DNA from: CBETVX01 sp965539935
GTDB lineage: Bacteria > Bacillota > Clostridia > Peptostreptococcales > Caminicellaceae
Length of the DNA stretch: 64,000 nucleotides
Direction of reading: 5' to 3'
Assembly: GCA_965539935.1 (NCBI GenBank)
Contig: CBETVX010000002.1
Span: 1 to 64,000 of the forward strand
The notes below the pieces were generated by a model, which had not been told where the DNA came from, made no database searches, and worked only from the letters and a program-made list of their open reading frames with translations. Positions 9,299 through 17,413 of this stretch are shown here, one piece after another (within the stretch, counting starts at the first letter, position 1; the number at the start of each line of letters is the position of its first letter). The translations under genes were made by a program, and so were the position numbers.

Positions 9299-9340
9299 AT
9301 TATAGTTGTTATAAAGACTTATTAAAAACAGAGTGGAAAT

Positions 9341-9427
9341 GAGCACCCATTATGGGTGCCCTGCCATAAATAATAATAGATACGGATTAGGTAGGTCACC
9401 CAATGGGGGTGGCCTCACTATTTTTTT
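9341..9427 (+). promoter_or_regulatory. pyrG leader with attenuator-like hairpins
   Basis: Hairpin 1 is GAGCACCC / GGGTGCCC (9341-9361). Hairpin 2 is GGTCACCC / GGGTGGCC (9394-9414), followed after five bases by seven T (9421-9427), a normal intrinsic terminator. The inner arms are also complementary (GGGTG of arm 2 with CACCC of arm 3), so an alternative antiterminator fold is possible. B. subtilis pyrG is controlled by leader attenuation through 5' G addition at a GGGC start. The predicted start here does not look like that, so the mechanism may differ. The signal that switches it is unknown. Confidence 0.6.
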
Positions 9428-9436
9428 GAATAAAAC

Positions 9437-9478
9437 CAGGTAACAGGTTACAAGTTACAGGTAACAGGTTACAGGTTA
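9437..9478. repeat. GTAACAGG-type short repeat block
   Basis: Degenerate tandem copies of GGTAACAGGTTACAGG precede pyrG. The same family recurs at 11126, 45044, 48050, 49933 and 57288. Confidence 0.8.
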
Positions 9479-9516
9479 GAGAAAAAAATAAAAACAGTAA
9501 AAAGAGGAGGAAAAAA

Positions 9517-11124
9517 ATGTCGTCTACAAAGTACATCTTCGTTACAGGGGGAGTAGTATCTTCCCTTGGCAAAGGAATAACTGCTGCATCACTAGGACAA
9601 CTACTTAAAGCAAGGGGGCTTAAAGTAACAATCCAAAAATTTGACCCATATATAAATATTGACCCAGGAACTATGAGTCCATATCAACATGGGGAAGTAT
9701 ATGTTACAGAGGACGGAGCAGAAACTGACCTTGACCTTGGACATTATGAGAGGTTCATAGACATCAACCTTAACAAATATAGTAATGTTACAACTGGGAA
9801 AGTATATTGGTCAGTAATTAAGAAGGAAAGACGAGGAGATTACCTTGGAGGAACAGTTCAAGTAATCCCCCACATAACTAACGAAATAAAGGATAGAGTA
9901 TTTAGAGTAAGTAAAGATAGTAATCCAGATGTAGTGATTACTGAGATCGGTGGAACCGTAGGGGACATAGAAAGCCAACCTTTCCTAGAGGCCATAAGAC
10001 AAATAAAATATGATGTAGGAAAAGAAAATGTAATGTATATCCATGTTACATTAATCCCATACTTAGGAAAAGCAGGAGAACTAAAAACAAAACCAACCCA
10101 ACACAGTGTAAAACAGCTTAGGGAAATAGGCATAGAGCCTGATGTTATAGTTTGTAGAACAGAAAAGCCTATTACTGAAGAAATAAAAGATAAGATAGGA
10201 CTATTCTGCAATCTAGATCCTAATAATGTAGTACAAAACATGGACTGTGGCTCCCTTTATGAAGTACCACTACTTTTAGAAAAAGAAGGATTACCACAAA
10301 TAGTTTGCCATAGACTAAACCTTGTATGTGAAGAACCAGACTTAGAGCATTGGAAGAAGATAGTTGAGAGAGAGAAAAATCCTAAAGAAGAGGTAACCAT
10401 AGCCCTTGTTGGAAAGTATGTTGAACTTAAGGATGCGTATCTTTCAGTTGCAGAATCCCTTAAACATGCCGGTATTGCCAATGAAGCAACAGTAAATATC
10501 AAATGGGTACATTCTGAGGATGTAAAGGAAGATAATGTAAAGGAATTACTTAAAGATACCCATGGTATACTTGTACCTGGAGGTTTTGGGGACAGAGGTA
10601 TAGATGGAAAGATAGTAGCTACTAAATACGCTAGGGAAAACAAAATACCCTTCCTTGGTATATGTTTAGGTATGCAGCTTGCAGTAGTGGAGTTTGCTAG
10701 AAATGTAGTAGGGCTTAAGGATGCCCATAGTTCAGAACTGAATCCAGAAACAAACAACCCAGTTATAGACCTTATGCCAGAACAGGAAGATGTGGAGGAT
10801 ATGGGCGGTACCATGAGACTAGGAGTATATCCATGTAAGATATATGAAGGTACTAAAGCCCATGAAGCCTATGGAGAGGATTTAATATACGAAAGACATA
10901 GACATAGATATGAGTTTAATAACCACTATAGGGAAATACTTACAGAAGAAGGATTAATTATAAGTGGTATATCACCTGATGAAAGACTAGTAGAGATTAT
11001 TGAGCTTAAAGACCATCCTTGGTTTGTAGCTGGACAATTCCATCCAGAATTCAAATCAAGACCAACAAAGGCTCACCCTCTATTTAGGGAGTTTGTAAAG
11101 GCATCAATAGTAAATAAAGGGTAA
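9517..11124 (+). CDS. pyrG: CTP synthase
   Basis: The 535-residue product is of normal length for CTP synthase, which makes CTP from UTP, ATP and glutamine in the cytoplasm. The N-terminal synthetase domain shows FVTGGVVSSLGKGITAAS with the ATP loop and the conserved DPYINIDPGTMSP. The C-terminal class I glutamine amidotransferase shows GGFGDRG, the nucleophile Cys in GICLGMQLAVVEF, and the His/Glu pair in GQFHPEFKS. AGAGGAGG is 6 bp before the ATG. The gene is preceded by a leader with a terminator hairpin, consistent with end-product attenuation. It ends in a short-repeat block and the hairpin at 11264. Confidence 0.98.
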   Translation: MSSTKYIFVTGGVVSSLGKGITAASLGQLLKARGLKVTIQKFDPYINIDPGTMSPYQHGEVYVTEDGAETDLDLGHYERFIDINLNKYSNVTTGKVYWSVIKKERRGDYLGGTVQVIPHITNEIKDRVFRVSKDSNPDVVITEIGGTVGDIESQPFLEAIRQIKYDVGKENVMYIHVTLIPYLGKAGELKTKPTQHSVKQLREIGIEPDVIVCRTEKPITEEIKDKIGLFCNLDPNNVVQNMDCGSLYEVPLLLEKEGLPQIVCHRLNLVCEEPDLEHWKKIVEREKNPKEEVTIALVGKYVELKDAYLSVAESLKHAGIANEATVNIKWVHSEDVKEDNVKELLKDTHGILVPGGFGDRGIDGKIVATKYARENKIPFLGICLGMQLAVVEFARNVVGLKDAHSSELNPETNNPVIDLMPEQEDVEDMGGTMRLGVYPCKIYEGTKAHEAYGEDLIYERHRHRYEFNNHYREILTEEGLIISGISPDERLVEIIELKDHPWFVAGQFHPEFKSRPTKAHPLFREFVKASIVNKG

Positions 11125-11125
11125 G

Positions 11126-11170
11126 AGGTAACAGGTGACAGGTAACAGGTGACAGGTTACAGGTTATAAG
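11126..11170. repeat. GTAACAGG-type short repeat block
   Basis: Alternating GGTAACAGGTGACAGG units directly follow the pyrG stop codon. They are the same family and orientation as the block before pyrG. Confidence 0.8.
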
Positions 11171-11263
11171 TAAAGGAGAATTCATTCTCCGATAAAGGAG
11201 TAATAGGAGACAGAACAAAACAAAATTAAAATACAAAGTTAATATTGATATGATAAAATAATA

Positions 11264-11296
11264 GAGGATGCTAAGTAGCTTAGTATCCTTTATTTT
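11264..11296 (+). terminator. Rho-independent terminator after pyrG
   Basis: AGGATGCTAAG and CTTAGTATCCT form an 11-bp stem with one G-T pair and a 3-nt loop, followed by TTATTTTT. Confidence 0.85.
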
Positions 11297-11337
11297 TAAT
11301 TTTCAACTCTTAATTTCAATACTTGGGAGGTCAATAT

Positions 11338-12183
11338 ATGACTATATCAAAAAATATACTTAAAGGAATAAATAAGTTATTTCCATTACCCATCCACCCC
11401 TTTAACCTGCAAAATGAAGGGAAGCAAACCTATGGTCAGTGGCAATTCCAAAAGGGAATAGAAACCATAAAGTTCTATTTACCCTATACAACAGTAGAAG
11501 AAATGTTCACTGATAAAGTAGTCCTTGATGTAGGCTGTGGGGCAGCAGGCAAATCATTATATTATGCTAACCAAGGAGCAAAAATGGTATATGGTATAGA
11601 TCCAGTGGCTAGCTATAAAGAAGAAGCAGAAAAACTTGCAAAGGAAAAAGGATTAGAAGATAGATTCAAGTTTATAATAGGTGATGCAGGTAAGTTGCCT
11701 TTCGAAGATAATTCACTTGATACAATAATATTGAATGACGCTATGGAGCATGTAGATAATCCAGAGAAGGTACTAAGGGAGTGTTATAGAACTTTAAAAA
11801 GGGGAGGTAAAGTATATATTAATTTTCCTCCCTATAACCATCCCTATGGGGCCCATCTATCCGACGCCATAGGTATGCCCTGGGTTCATGTATTCTTTTC
11901 AGATAAGACCTTAATAGAAACCTATAAGGATTTAGTAAAGGATTTACCCGATGGACAAAATAGAATCAATTTTAGAATAAGTAAAAATGAAAGGGGTAAT
12001 GAATACTTTTCATATATAAATAAAATGAGTATTAAGAGGTTTAACAAACTGATTAATAATACAAAGTTTATAAAAAAATATTACAGTGAAGCCCCCCTCA
12101 GAAATGTAGTATCATCTTTATCAAAGCTACCTGTATTAAAGGAGTATTTTGTTAAAATGGTAGTGTTTATAGGAGAAAAGTAA
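11338..12183 (+). CDS. Class I SAM-dependent methyltransferase
   Basis: The start is ATG 11338, with GGGAGG 7 bp upstream; the TTG at 11323 would sit before that site. The 281-residue product has the Rossmann SAM-binding motif VLDVGCGAAGKSLYYA near residue 63. The acidic motif is VYGIDP, the motif II region is GDAGKLPFEDNSLD, and NDAMEHV plus LKRGGKVYINFPP are typical of methyltransferase family 11. The substrate cannot be read from sequence. The C-terminal third (after ~170) is specific to this protein. It is flanked by the pyrG terminator and a repeat-rich gap, so it is probably transcribed alone. Confidence 0.85.
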   Translation: MTISKNILKGINKLFPLPIHPFNLQNEGKQTYGQWQFQKGIETIKFYLPYTTVEEMFTDKVVLDVGCGAAGKSLYYANQGAKMVYGIDPVASYKEEAEKLAKEKGLEDRFKFIIGDAGKLPFEDNSLDTIILNDAMEHVDNPEKVLRECYRTLKRGGKVYINFPPYNHPYGAHLSDAIGMPWVHVFFSDKTLIETYKDLVKDLPDGQNRINFRISKNERGNEYFSYINKMSIKRFNKLINNTKFIKKYYSEAPLRNVVSSLSKLPVLKEYFVKMVVFIGEK

Positions 12184-12284
12184 TAAGAAATTTTGAGACT
12201 ATGGGGAAGTTCCTTGGCAAAATAAGAAAGGCGTATCTCTATTGTATTCCCAGGAAAAATTTTCTATCTAAAAGTTTGCACCAA

Positions 12285-12316
12285 AACTTAGAGCTAAGAA
12301 CTGAGAACTAAGAACT
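12285..12316. repeat. AACTAAGAACT-type short repeat block
   Basis: The block consists of degenerate tandem copies of GAGCTAAGAACTGAGAACT. It is followed at once by a hairpin, as are the similar blocks at 50886 and 61421. Confidence 0.8.
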
Positions 12317-12317
12317 T

Positions 12318-12343
12318 AAAAAAGTGATTTATCACTTTTTTAA
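12318..12343 (+). terminator. Rho-independent terminator after the methyltransferase
   Basis: AAAAAAGTGAT and ATCACTTTTTT form a stem with a 2-nt loop and a T-rich tail. It lies directly after a short-repeat block. The stem is A-T rich but symmetrical and could work on both strands. Confidence 0.7.
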
Positions 12344-12430
12344 TATTTTTAGAAGGAATTATTTTAAGGCCATAGAATATAATTTATTAAGACTTGTCCT
12401 GAACATTGCCATAATATTATGCGGGGATGA

Positions 12431-12496
12431 TGTAACCCCTATGTAATTAATTGTAATACTTCTGTAATGGTAATCTAAATATATATACAGTATAAT
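12431..12496 (+). promoter_or_regulatory. Upstream S-layer promoter with phased TGTAAT direct repeats
   Basis: TGTAAC (12431), TGTAAT (12442), TGTAAT (12452) and TGTAAT (12463) are spaced 11, 10 and 11 bp, then a TATAAT box follows at 12491-12496. There is no good -35 box. This layout matches promoters that depend on an OmpR/PhoP-class activator binding helically phased direct repeats. The regulator is unknown. Confidence 0.5.
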
Positions 12497-12590
12497 TAAA
12501 ACAGTAACATAAGGATTTAGTAATGATTTTGATTTAGTTATAGTTCATATTACACTTTATTACAGTTATGTTACATCAAGGTCCATTTAA

Positions 12591-12619
12591 TTGACTAGCA
12601 TGCTAGTCGATGTTATAAT
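12591..12619 (+). promoter_or_regulatory. Main S-layer promoter with overlapping palindromic operator
   Basis: TTGACT and TATAAT are separated by 17 bp. A perfect 16-bp palindrome, GACTAGCATGCTAGTC (12593-12608), overlaps the -35 box and spacer, a position that fits repression. Transcription from about 12626 would give a leader of ~155 nt, long leaders being usual for S-layer messages. Confidence 0.7.
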
Positions 12620-12781
12620 CTAGAGTAGATTGTGGATTTATAGCTTCAGTTTGAGGTTAACTCTACTTCTATAAACTATTTTGAATCCATTTACTCAGGA
12701 GAAGGGGTAGGGTAAATGAGATTATTATTTAATCCCTTCAAAAAACTATTTAAACAAAATTTTAAAGGAGGAAATTTAAAC

Positions 12782-15274
12782 ATGAGAAAGATACTTTCTT
12801 TAGTATTAGTACTTTCATTAGTACTAGGAAGCATGAGTTTCGCTTTCGCTGCTCCTTCATTCTCTGATGTAGATAATGAAGATGTACTAGATGCAGTGAA
12901 AAGATTAAATGCTTTCGGTATCGTTGATGGTTATGAAGACGGTACTTATAAGCCAGAAAATTCTATAACAAGAGCAGAATTCGCAAAATTATTAGTTACA
13001 GCATTAGGTTTAGACAATGCTGCTCAAGCTGCAAGCACAACTAGATTTACTGATGCTAATGGTGCTTGGTATACTGGATATGTAGAAGTTGCTGCAGGGC
13101 AAGGTCTTGTAAATGGATATCCAGATGGAACTTTCAAGCCTAACCAAACAGTAAGCTATTCTGAAGCTGTTACAATGTTAGTAAGATCTTTAGGATACAA
13201 GGATGAGTGGTTATCTGGTACATGGCCAGGAAACTTTATAGCTAAGGCTGCTGAGTTAGATATTACTGATGATGTAAGCTTTACTCCATCAGGATTAGCT
13301 AACAGAGGAGATGTAGCTATATTAGTAGATAATACTTTAGATGCAGAAACTATCAAACAAGCATCTTATGGTGATGATAACAATTATGAAGAATCTGGAA
13401 ACACTTTATTAGCAGAGAAATTAGAAATAGTAAAATTAGATGATCCAATAAGATTTGTAGAAGTTCCAAAAGTAAATGAAGATCTAGACTCAGATGAAGT
13501 AGAAGCTGACGATAGTGAAACTTACACAATCGTTCAAGAAGATGTAGATGTTAATTCATTATTAGGAATGAAAGCTGATGTTTACTTGAATGATGATGAT
13601 GAAATAGTATATATCGAGTTAGATGATGAGGAAGTTGTATTTGATGAAGTAGCTGCAGATGCTACTACTGACGAAGTTGAATTAGTAATTGAAGATGACA
13701 CATTTGATATTGATGAAGATGCTATCATTTACGTAAATGGTGAAAAGGTAAGTGATGGAGACGATGTAGATGAAGGTATGTATGGTAAAGTAGTATTTAA
13801 TGATGATGATGAAGTTATCTTCATGGATCTATATGATTTTGATGTTAAAGGAATGTTAGTAACAGAAGTAGATGTAGATGCAGAAGAAATTGAATACTAT
13901 CCAATCGGTGAAACAGACACTGATGAGTTAGATTTAACTGATGCTGATGATGGATACAAGTTCTTATTAGATAATAAAGAAATTGAATTAGATGATATCG
14001 AGAAAGATGATGTATTATACAAAGCTGAAGTTACAGATAATGGTGACGATATTTGGGCTATTATAGTTGTTAGAGATTCTGTTGAGGAAGAACTAGATAA
14101 GATTGATGATGGAGATTTAGACTTAGGTGACGACTATGCATTAGTAGAAAATGAAACTAGTTTCTCATTAGATGATGATGATGAACTAACAGTATATGCT
14201 GATGAAGATAACGTAGCTGATATGGAAGATATGGTAGGAGAAGAAGTTACTGCTATACTTGATATTACAGGAGATGTAAGACACGTAAGAGCAGATGTAG
14301 ATGCAACTTCTGGAACTATCTATGGTGTTATTGAAAAGACTTGGACGTCAGAAGATGACATGATTAAGATATTCAATGAAGATGGAGAAGATGTATCATA
14401 TGAATATGATTCAGATGATATAACAGGTGCTACTACAGAAGATTTCTTAATTGAGTACGAAGTTGATAGTGATGGTGTTATTGATTCAGCAACAACTTAT
14501 AGCATAGATGATGCTAAAGAAGATGTTGATTCATTTGATGAAGATGCAGATAGCATTACTATTGCTGGTACTGAATACTTTGTAACAAGTGGAACAGTAT
14601 TATTTAACTTAGATGATGATAATGACCCTGAATTAGTTGAGTGGGAAGATATCAATGATAAAACTCCAACTGGTGTAGAAGTTGTATTTATAGCTGGAGA
14701 TAATAATGATTTAGATGCTGTATTATTCGTAACTGGTTTTGAATCTATAGCTAGTGATATAGAAGTTGGTACAGTATTAGATAGATACTACGATGGAGAT
14801 TGGAAAGCAGAAGTATCTGTATACGATGGCGAAAAAGCTGTATATGAATTAGAAGATAAAGATGATTTAGCTGAAGGTGATCTAGTAGAATTTAAGATTA
14901 CTACAGGTGGAGAATTACAAGTATTAGATAGCGTTGTAGAATCAGACTTAACTGTTGATGCTACAGGAGTAACTACTTTATTCTCAGATGATGATCAAAA
15001 TAAAGCAGTATACGCTAAAGTATACGATAGAGATGATAAGTTAGTTACAGTATACAATCCAGCTGGTGATGATGAAGGTACAACATATAGAATTAATGAT
15101 GATACTCTAATCTATGAATATGTATTTGATGAAGACAATGATTACGATGAAATAAAATCAGGATCATTATCAGATATTAAAGATGATTCATCAGTAGTTA
15201 TAGTAGTTGAAATGGATGGATCAAGTGCTAAATCTTATGTAAAAGTTATTTATGTAGTAACAAGAGATAACTAA
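12782..15274 (+). CDS. Major S-layer protein candidate, three SLH domains, highly acidic
   Basis: I choose ATG 12782: GGAGG lies 9 bp upstream and the protein then opens with a signal peptide (MRKILSLVLVLSLVLGS, cleavage at FAFAA). An in-frame ATG at 12716 with AGGAGAAGGGG nearby would add 22 basic residues and cannot be excluded. Of 830 residues, about 25-75, 85-140 and 150-190 are SLH domains (FSDVDNEDVLDAV, GYEDGTYKPENSITRAEF, NGYPDGTFKPN). The rest is a very Asp/Glu-rich, beta-rich array. Its recurring motifs (YLNDDDEIVYIELDDE) match those in other surface proteins here. Strong promoters, a long leader, a uniform codon style and its own terminator suggest high expression. Acidic S-layers often bind calcium; that is inferred. 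Confidence 0.85.
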   Translation: MRKILSLVLVLSLVLGSMSFAFAAPSFSDVDNEDVLDAVKRLNAFGIVDGYEDGTYKPENSITRAEFAKLLVTALGLDNAAQAASTTRFTDANGAWYTGYVEVAAGQGLVNGYPDGTFKPNQTVSYSEAVTMLVRSLGYKDEWLSGTWPGNFIAKAAELDITDDVSFTPSGLANRGDVAILVDNTLDAETIKQASYGDDNNYEESGNTLLAEKLEIVKLDDPIRFVEVPKVNEDLDSDEVEADDSETYTIVQEDVDVNSLLGMKADVYLNDDDEIVYIELDDEEVVFDEVAADATTDEVELVIEDDTFDIDEDAIIYVNGEKVSDGDDVDEGMYGKVVFNDDDEVIFMDLYDFDVKGMLVTEVDVDAEEIEYYPIGETDTDELDLTDADDGYKFLLDNKEIELDDIEKDDVLYKAEVTDNGDDIWAIIVVRDSVEEELDKIDDGDLDLGDDYALVENETSFSLDDDDELTVYADEDNVADMEDMVGEEVTAILDITGDVRHVRADVDATSGTIYGVIEKTWTSEDDMIKIFNEDGEDVSYEYDSDDITGATTEDFLIEYEVDSDGVIDSATTYSIDDAKEDVDSFDEDADSITIAGTEYFVTSGTVLFNLDDDNDPELVEWEDINDKTPTGVEVVFIAGDNNDLDAVLFVTGFESIASDIEVGTVLDRYYDGDWKAEVSVYDGEKAVYELEDKDDLAEGDLVEFKITTGGELQVLDSVVESDLTVDATGVTTLFSDDDQNKAVYAKVYDRDDKLVTVYNPAGDDEGTTYRINDDTLIYEYVFDEDNDYDEIKSGSLSDIKDDSSVVIVVEMDGSSAKSYVKVIYVVTRDN

Positions 15275-15286
15275 GATTAGATTTAA

Positions 15287-15325
15287 TAAGAAACGCTTAG
15301 GGGAAACTCTAAGCGTTTCTTTTTT
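15287..15325 (+). terminator. Strong rho-independent terminator of the S-layer gene
   Basis: AAGAAACGCTTAG and CTAAGCGTTTCTT form a 13-bp stem with an 8-nt loop, ending in six T. Confidence 0.93.
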
Positions 15326-15343
15326 GGCTCTTTATCAATAGTT

Positions 15344-15376
15344 GGGGTAGGTATTCTGTAGAATGCCTGCCTTTTC
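15344..15376 (+). terminator. Second terminator-like hairpin
   Basis: GGTAGGTATTC and GAATGCCTGCC pair with two wobble/mismatch positions, followed by TTTTCTT. It may back up the first terminator. Confidence 0.6.
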
Positions 15377-15496
15377 TTAATTTAGAGCTATTTTAAAAAT
15401 TGTTTGGAGAATAATAAAAAATATCATAAAAAGAGCATCACTAATAGACCAACGATAGTTGATCGAATGAAAAAATATTAAATAATAATTATAAGC

Positions 15497-15745
15497 TTAA
15501 CTACAACAATGCAGAATTCTATTTCTAAATCTATCAAAAATTTCTAAAGCCGAAGGCATTACGTTTCAAGACCTTGATTTTGTTATTAAAGCCTTCACTA
15601 GAGCCATTGATAAGACCGTTTTTAAAGGCATTTTTTATTTCTTTAGCCCATCTTCCATGTGTAGCTACATATTTTACAAGCTCTGGAATACCAGCGTATT
15701 CTTCACTTTTAATACAATCAATAAATACAGTTCTTTGATAAAAAA
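15497..15745 (-). pseudogene. C-terminal remnant of an ISL3-family transposase
   Basis: Minus-strand reading gives about 70 residues with ISL3-type signatures: GRWAKEIKNAFKNGLINGS, EGFNNKIKVLKRNAFGFRNF. An extra T in the TTTTT run near 15536-15540 then shifts the frame; after correction it continues DRFRNRILHCCS and stop. The upstream part is missing, with an in-frame stop about three codons before the first conserved residues. No terminal repeats are visible. Confidence 0.8.
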
Positions 15746-15992
15746 TTTATCACTCTAAGATGCTTTATAAAAAGATTTATTCATTCAATCTTTTTTGCTA
15801 ATTAAAATATGCAGATTAATTTCAGAGTTGAATATTTTTACTGAAAAAAAATTAAAATAAATAGGTTTATATGCATCTTAATTTTATTATAGAATCATTT
15901 CTTTATCCATTCTATTATCCGTTTATGTTTCTCAATAGGTTATTATCATGTGAAGTAAATCTAAACATTTTATTAACTTATAGGTTATTTTA
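15746..15992. other. AT-rich gap, nothing recognised
   Basis: This stretch lies between the transposase remnant and the next promoter. It holds no convincing ORF with a ribosome site and no obvious structured RNA. It may be decayed insertion-element sequence. Confidence 0.5.
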
Positions 15993-16046
15993 TTGACATA
16001 TTAAAATTGCTAATATACAATAAAAACATGACTGACCAGCAAGTCA
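15993..16046 (+). promoter_or_regulatory. Promoter and TetR-like operator of the TolC-like gene
   Basis: TTGACA (15993) and TACAAT (16016) are 17 bp apart, a near-consensus promoter. The inverted repeat TGACT-GACCAGCA-AGTCA (16029-16046) covers the predicted start of transcription, the usual place for a repressor. The half-sites and the 8-bp gap match the palindrome at the S-layer promoter. Confidence 0.65.
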
Positions 16047-16071
16047 ATAAGATAAGAAAGGATGACCTATA

Positions 16072-17205
16072 GTGAAAAAAGGAATGAGAATAGGGGCTTT
16101 AGCCATGGTTATATGTATAACAGTAATAACCTTTACTTCAGCAGAAACAAATATTATTGATAGTATGAATTTTGAAGGAGAAAAAGTAACCCTTACTTTA
16201 GAAGAAGCCATTGAGACAATGATCAATGACAATCCAACTATAGAAAAAGCAAAACTTGACTTAGAGCAAGCTGAAGTTAATTATGATGATATAAGAAGCG
16301 ATATTAAGAAAGCAGATAAAATCATAGATGACGAAGATTCGCTACAAGGATTACAAGCTATAAAACTCCCGCAACTTCAAGCAGATTTTCTAGTAGCCAA
16401 TGCTGAGAGGAATTATGATGCCACGGTGGAGGGGTTAAAGGCAAATATTGAGGAAGTATACTATAGCCTATTACAAGCCCAGGAGTTAGTAGAGATTAAT
16501 AAAGCCAACGTAGATGTAGCCAATGATTTATACGAAAAGACTCAGAAAAAGTTTGAACTTGGACTTGTAGCTAAGCAGGAAGTTTTAAATAGTGAGTTAA
16601 GTTTAATACAGGCAGAAAATGAATATAAAAGTGCTGTAGATAATGTAAAAAAAGCTAAAATGGCCTTAAACACACAATTGGGATATAATGTAATGACAAA
16701 TATAGAACTTGAAGACCAGCTTACTTTTAATGATTTTGAAGTACCAAGTATAGCAGAAGCAGTATCAAGTGCTTTGGAAAATAGAATGGAAATTAAAGCC
16801 GCAGAATTCAACTATGAACTAGAAAAATTAAATATGGAAATAGTAGCAAAACAATATCCAGAAATCACATATATGTATAGAGAACAAAAAGTTGTATTAG
16901 AGAAGGCTTTGAAGGATTTAGAAACTGCTAAAAAGAATATAGAGATGGAAGTAAGAAGCAATTACTTAGATGTATTACAAAAGCAAGAAAATATAAATTC
17001 AAGCCAAAAATCTGTAGAACTTGCAGAAGAAGCTCTAAGACTTAGTGAACTATCCTACGATGTTGGCATGAGCGTACTTACAGATGTGCAAAAAGCACAG
17101 ACAGCCCTTAAACAAGCAAAATTAGGTTTATCTAAAGCCATATTAGACTATAATTTAGCAATATTAAAATTTGAAGATAGTATAAGTGTAGGTAGGGCAA
17201 ATTAA
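16072..17205 (+). CDS. TolC-family coiled-coil exported protein, no beta-barrel strands seen
   Basis: Start is GTG, with AAAGGA 11 bp upstream and a signal peptide (GMRIGALAMVICITVITFTSA). The 377-residue product resembles the outer-membrane efflux family. It has LTLEEAIETMINDNPTIEKA, two long helical hairpins (~60-190 and ~215-365), and the repeat signature YEKTQKKFELGLVAKQEVL / LSELSYDVGMSVLTDVQKA. In true TolC each half carries a beta hairpin between helices that builds the outer-membrane barrel. Here those places hold only short linkers (near LQGLQAIKLPQLQ and KQYPEITYMYRE). That fits a monoderm cell in which the protein would be a wall-spanning or periplasm-like tunnel piece. It lies upstream of a lipoprotein and a MacAB-type exporter. 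Confidence 0.75.
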   Translation: MKKGMRIGALAMVICITVITFTSAETNIIDSMNFEGEKVTLTLEEAIETMINDNPTIEKAKLDLEQAEVNYDDIRSDIKKADKIIDDEDSLQGLQAIKLPQLQADFLVANAERNYDATVEGLKANIEEVYYSLLQAQELVEINKANVDVANDLYEKTQKKFELGLVAKQEVLNSELSLIQAENEYKSAVDNVKKAKMALNTQLGYNVMTNIELEDQLTFNDFEVPSIAEAVSSALENRMEIKAAEFNYELEKLNMEIVAKQYPEITYMYREQKVVLEKALKDLETAKKNIEMEVRSNYLDVLQKQENINSSQKSVELAEEALRLSELSYDVGMSVLTDVQKAQTALKQAKLGLSKAILDYNLAILKFEDSISVGRAN

Positions 17206-17290
17206 TTAATTAATTTACAAAAATAATAGTAATGGGGCTATTTATTTAATACTATTGCCATATAAAATTAAACTGATATAATAAATAATT

Positions 17291-17330
17291 AGGATGATAA
17301 TTTCAAAAGTATCATCCTAATTTCAGTTTT
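17291..17330 (+). terminator. Weak terminator hairpin
   Basis: AGGATGATA and TATCATCCT form a 9-bp stem with a 10-nt loop. The T tract is poor (AATTTCAGTTTT). Confidence 0.55.
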
Positions 17331-17413
17331 AATTTCTTAAAGTATAAAAACAAAGGACTCTTACATACTAATATCATGCTAATGATAATATAACTAGGAG
17401 GGATCAAGCAATA

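Larger units (their letters stand above)
8946..9516. other. Intergenic region: peptide gene, promoter, leader and repeats
   Basis: This 570-bp gap contains a decayed peptide-gene copy (9008-9037), a bidirectional hairpin (9041-9072), a small minus-strand gene (9078-9182), a forward promoter (9270-9298), a two-hairpin leader (9341-9427) and a GTAACAGG repeat block (9437-9478). Each is described separately. Confidence 0.8.

Noticed and set aside
9305..9430. Known riboswitch upstream of pyrG
   Set aside because: I compared from memory with preQ1, THF, guanidine, ZTP, fluoride and T-box patterns and saw no diagnostic core. It is kept as an unnamed attenuator.
10257..10814. Long minus-strand frame inside pyrG
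   Set aside because: It is a shadow of the CTP synthase reading frame; composition (Ser-rich) is typical of antisense frames in AT-rich coding DNA.
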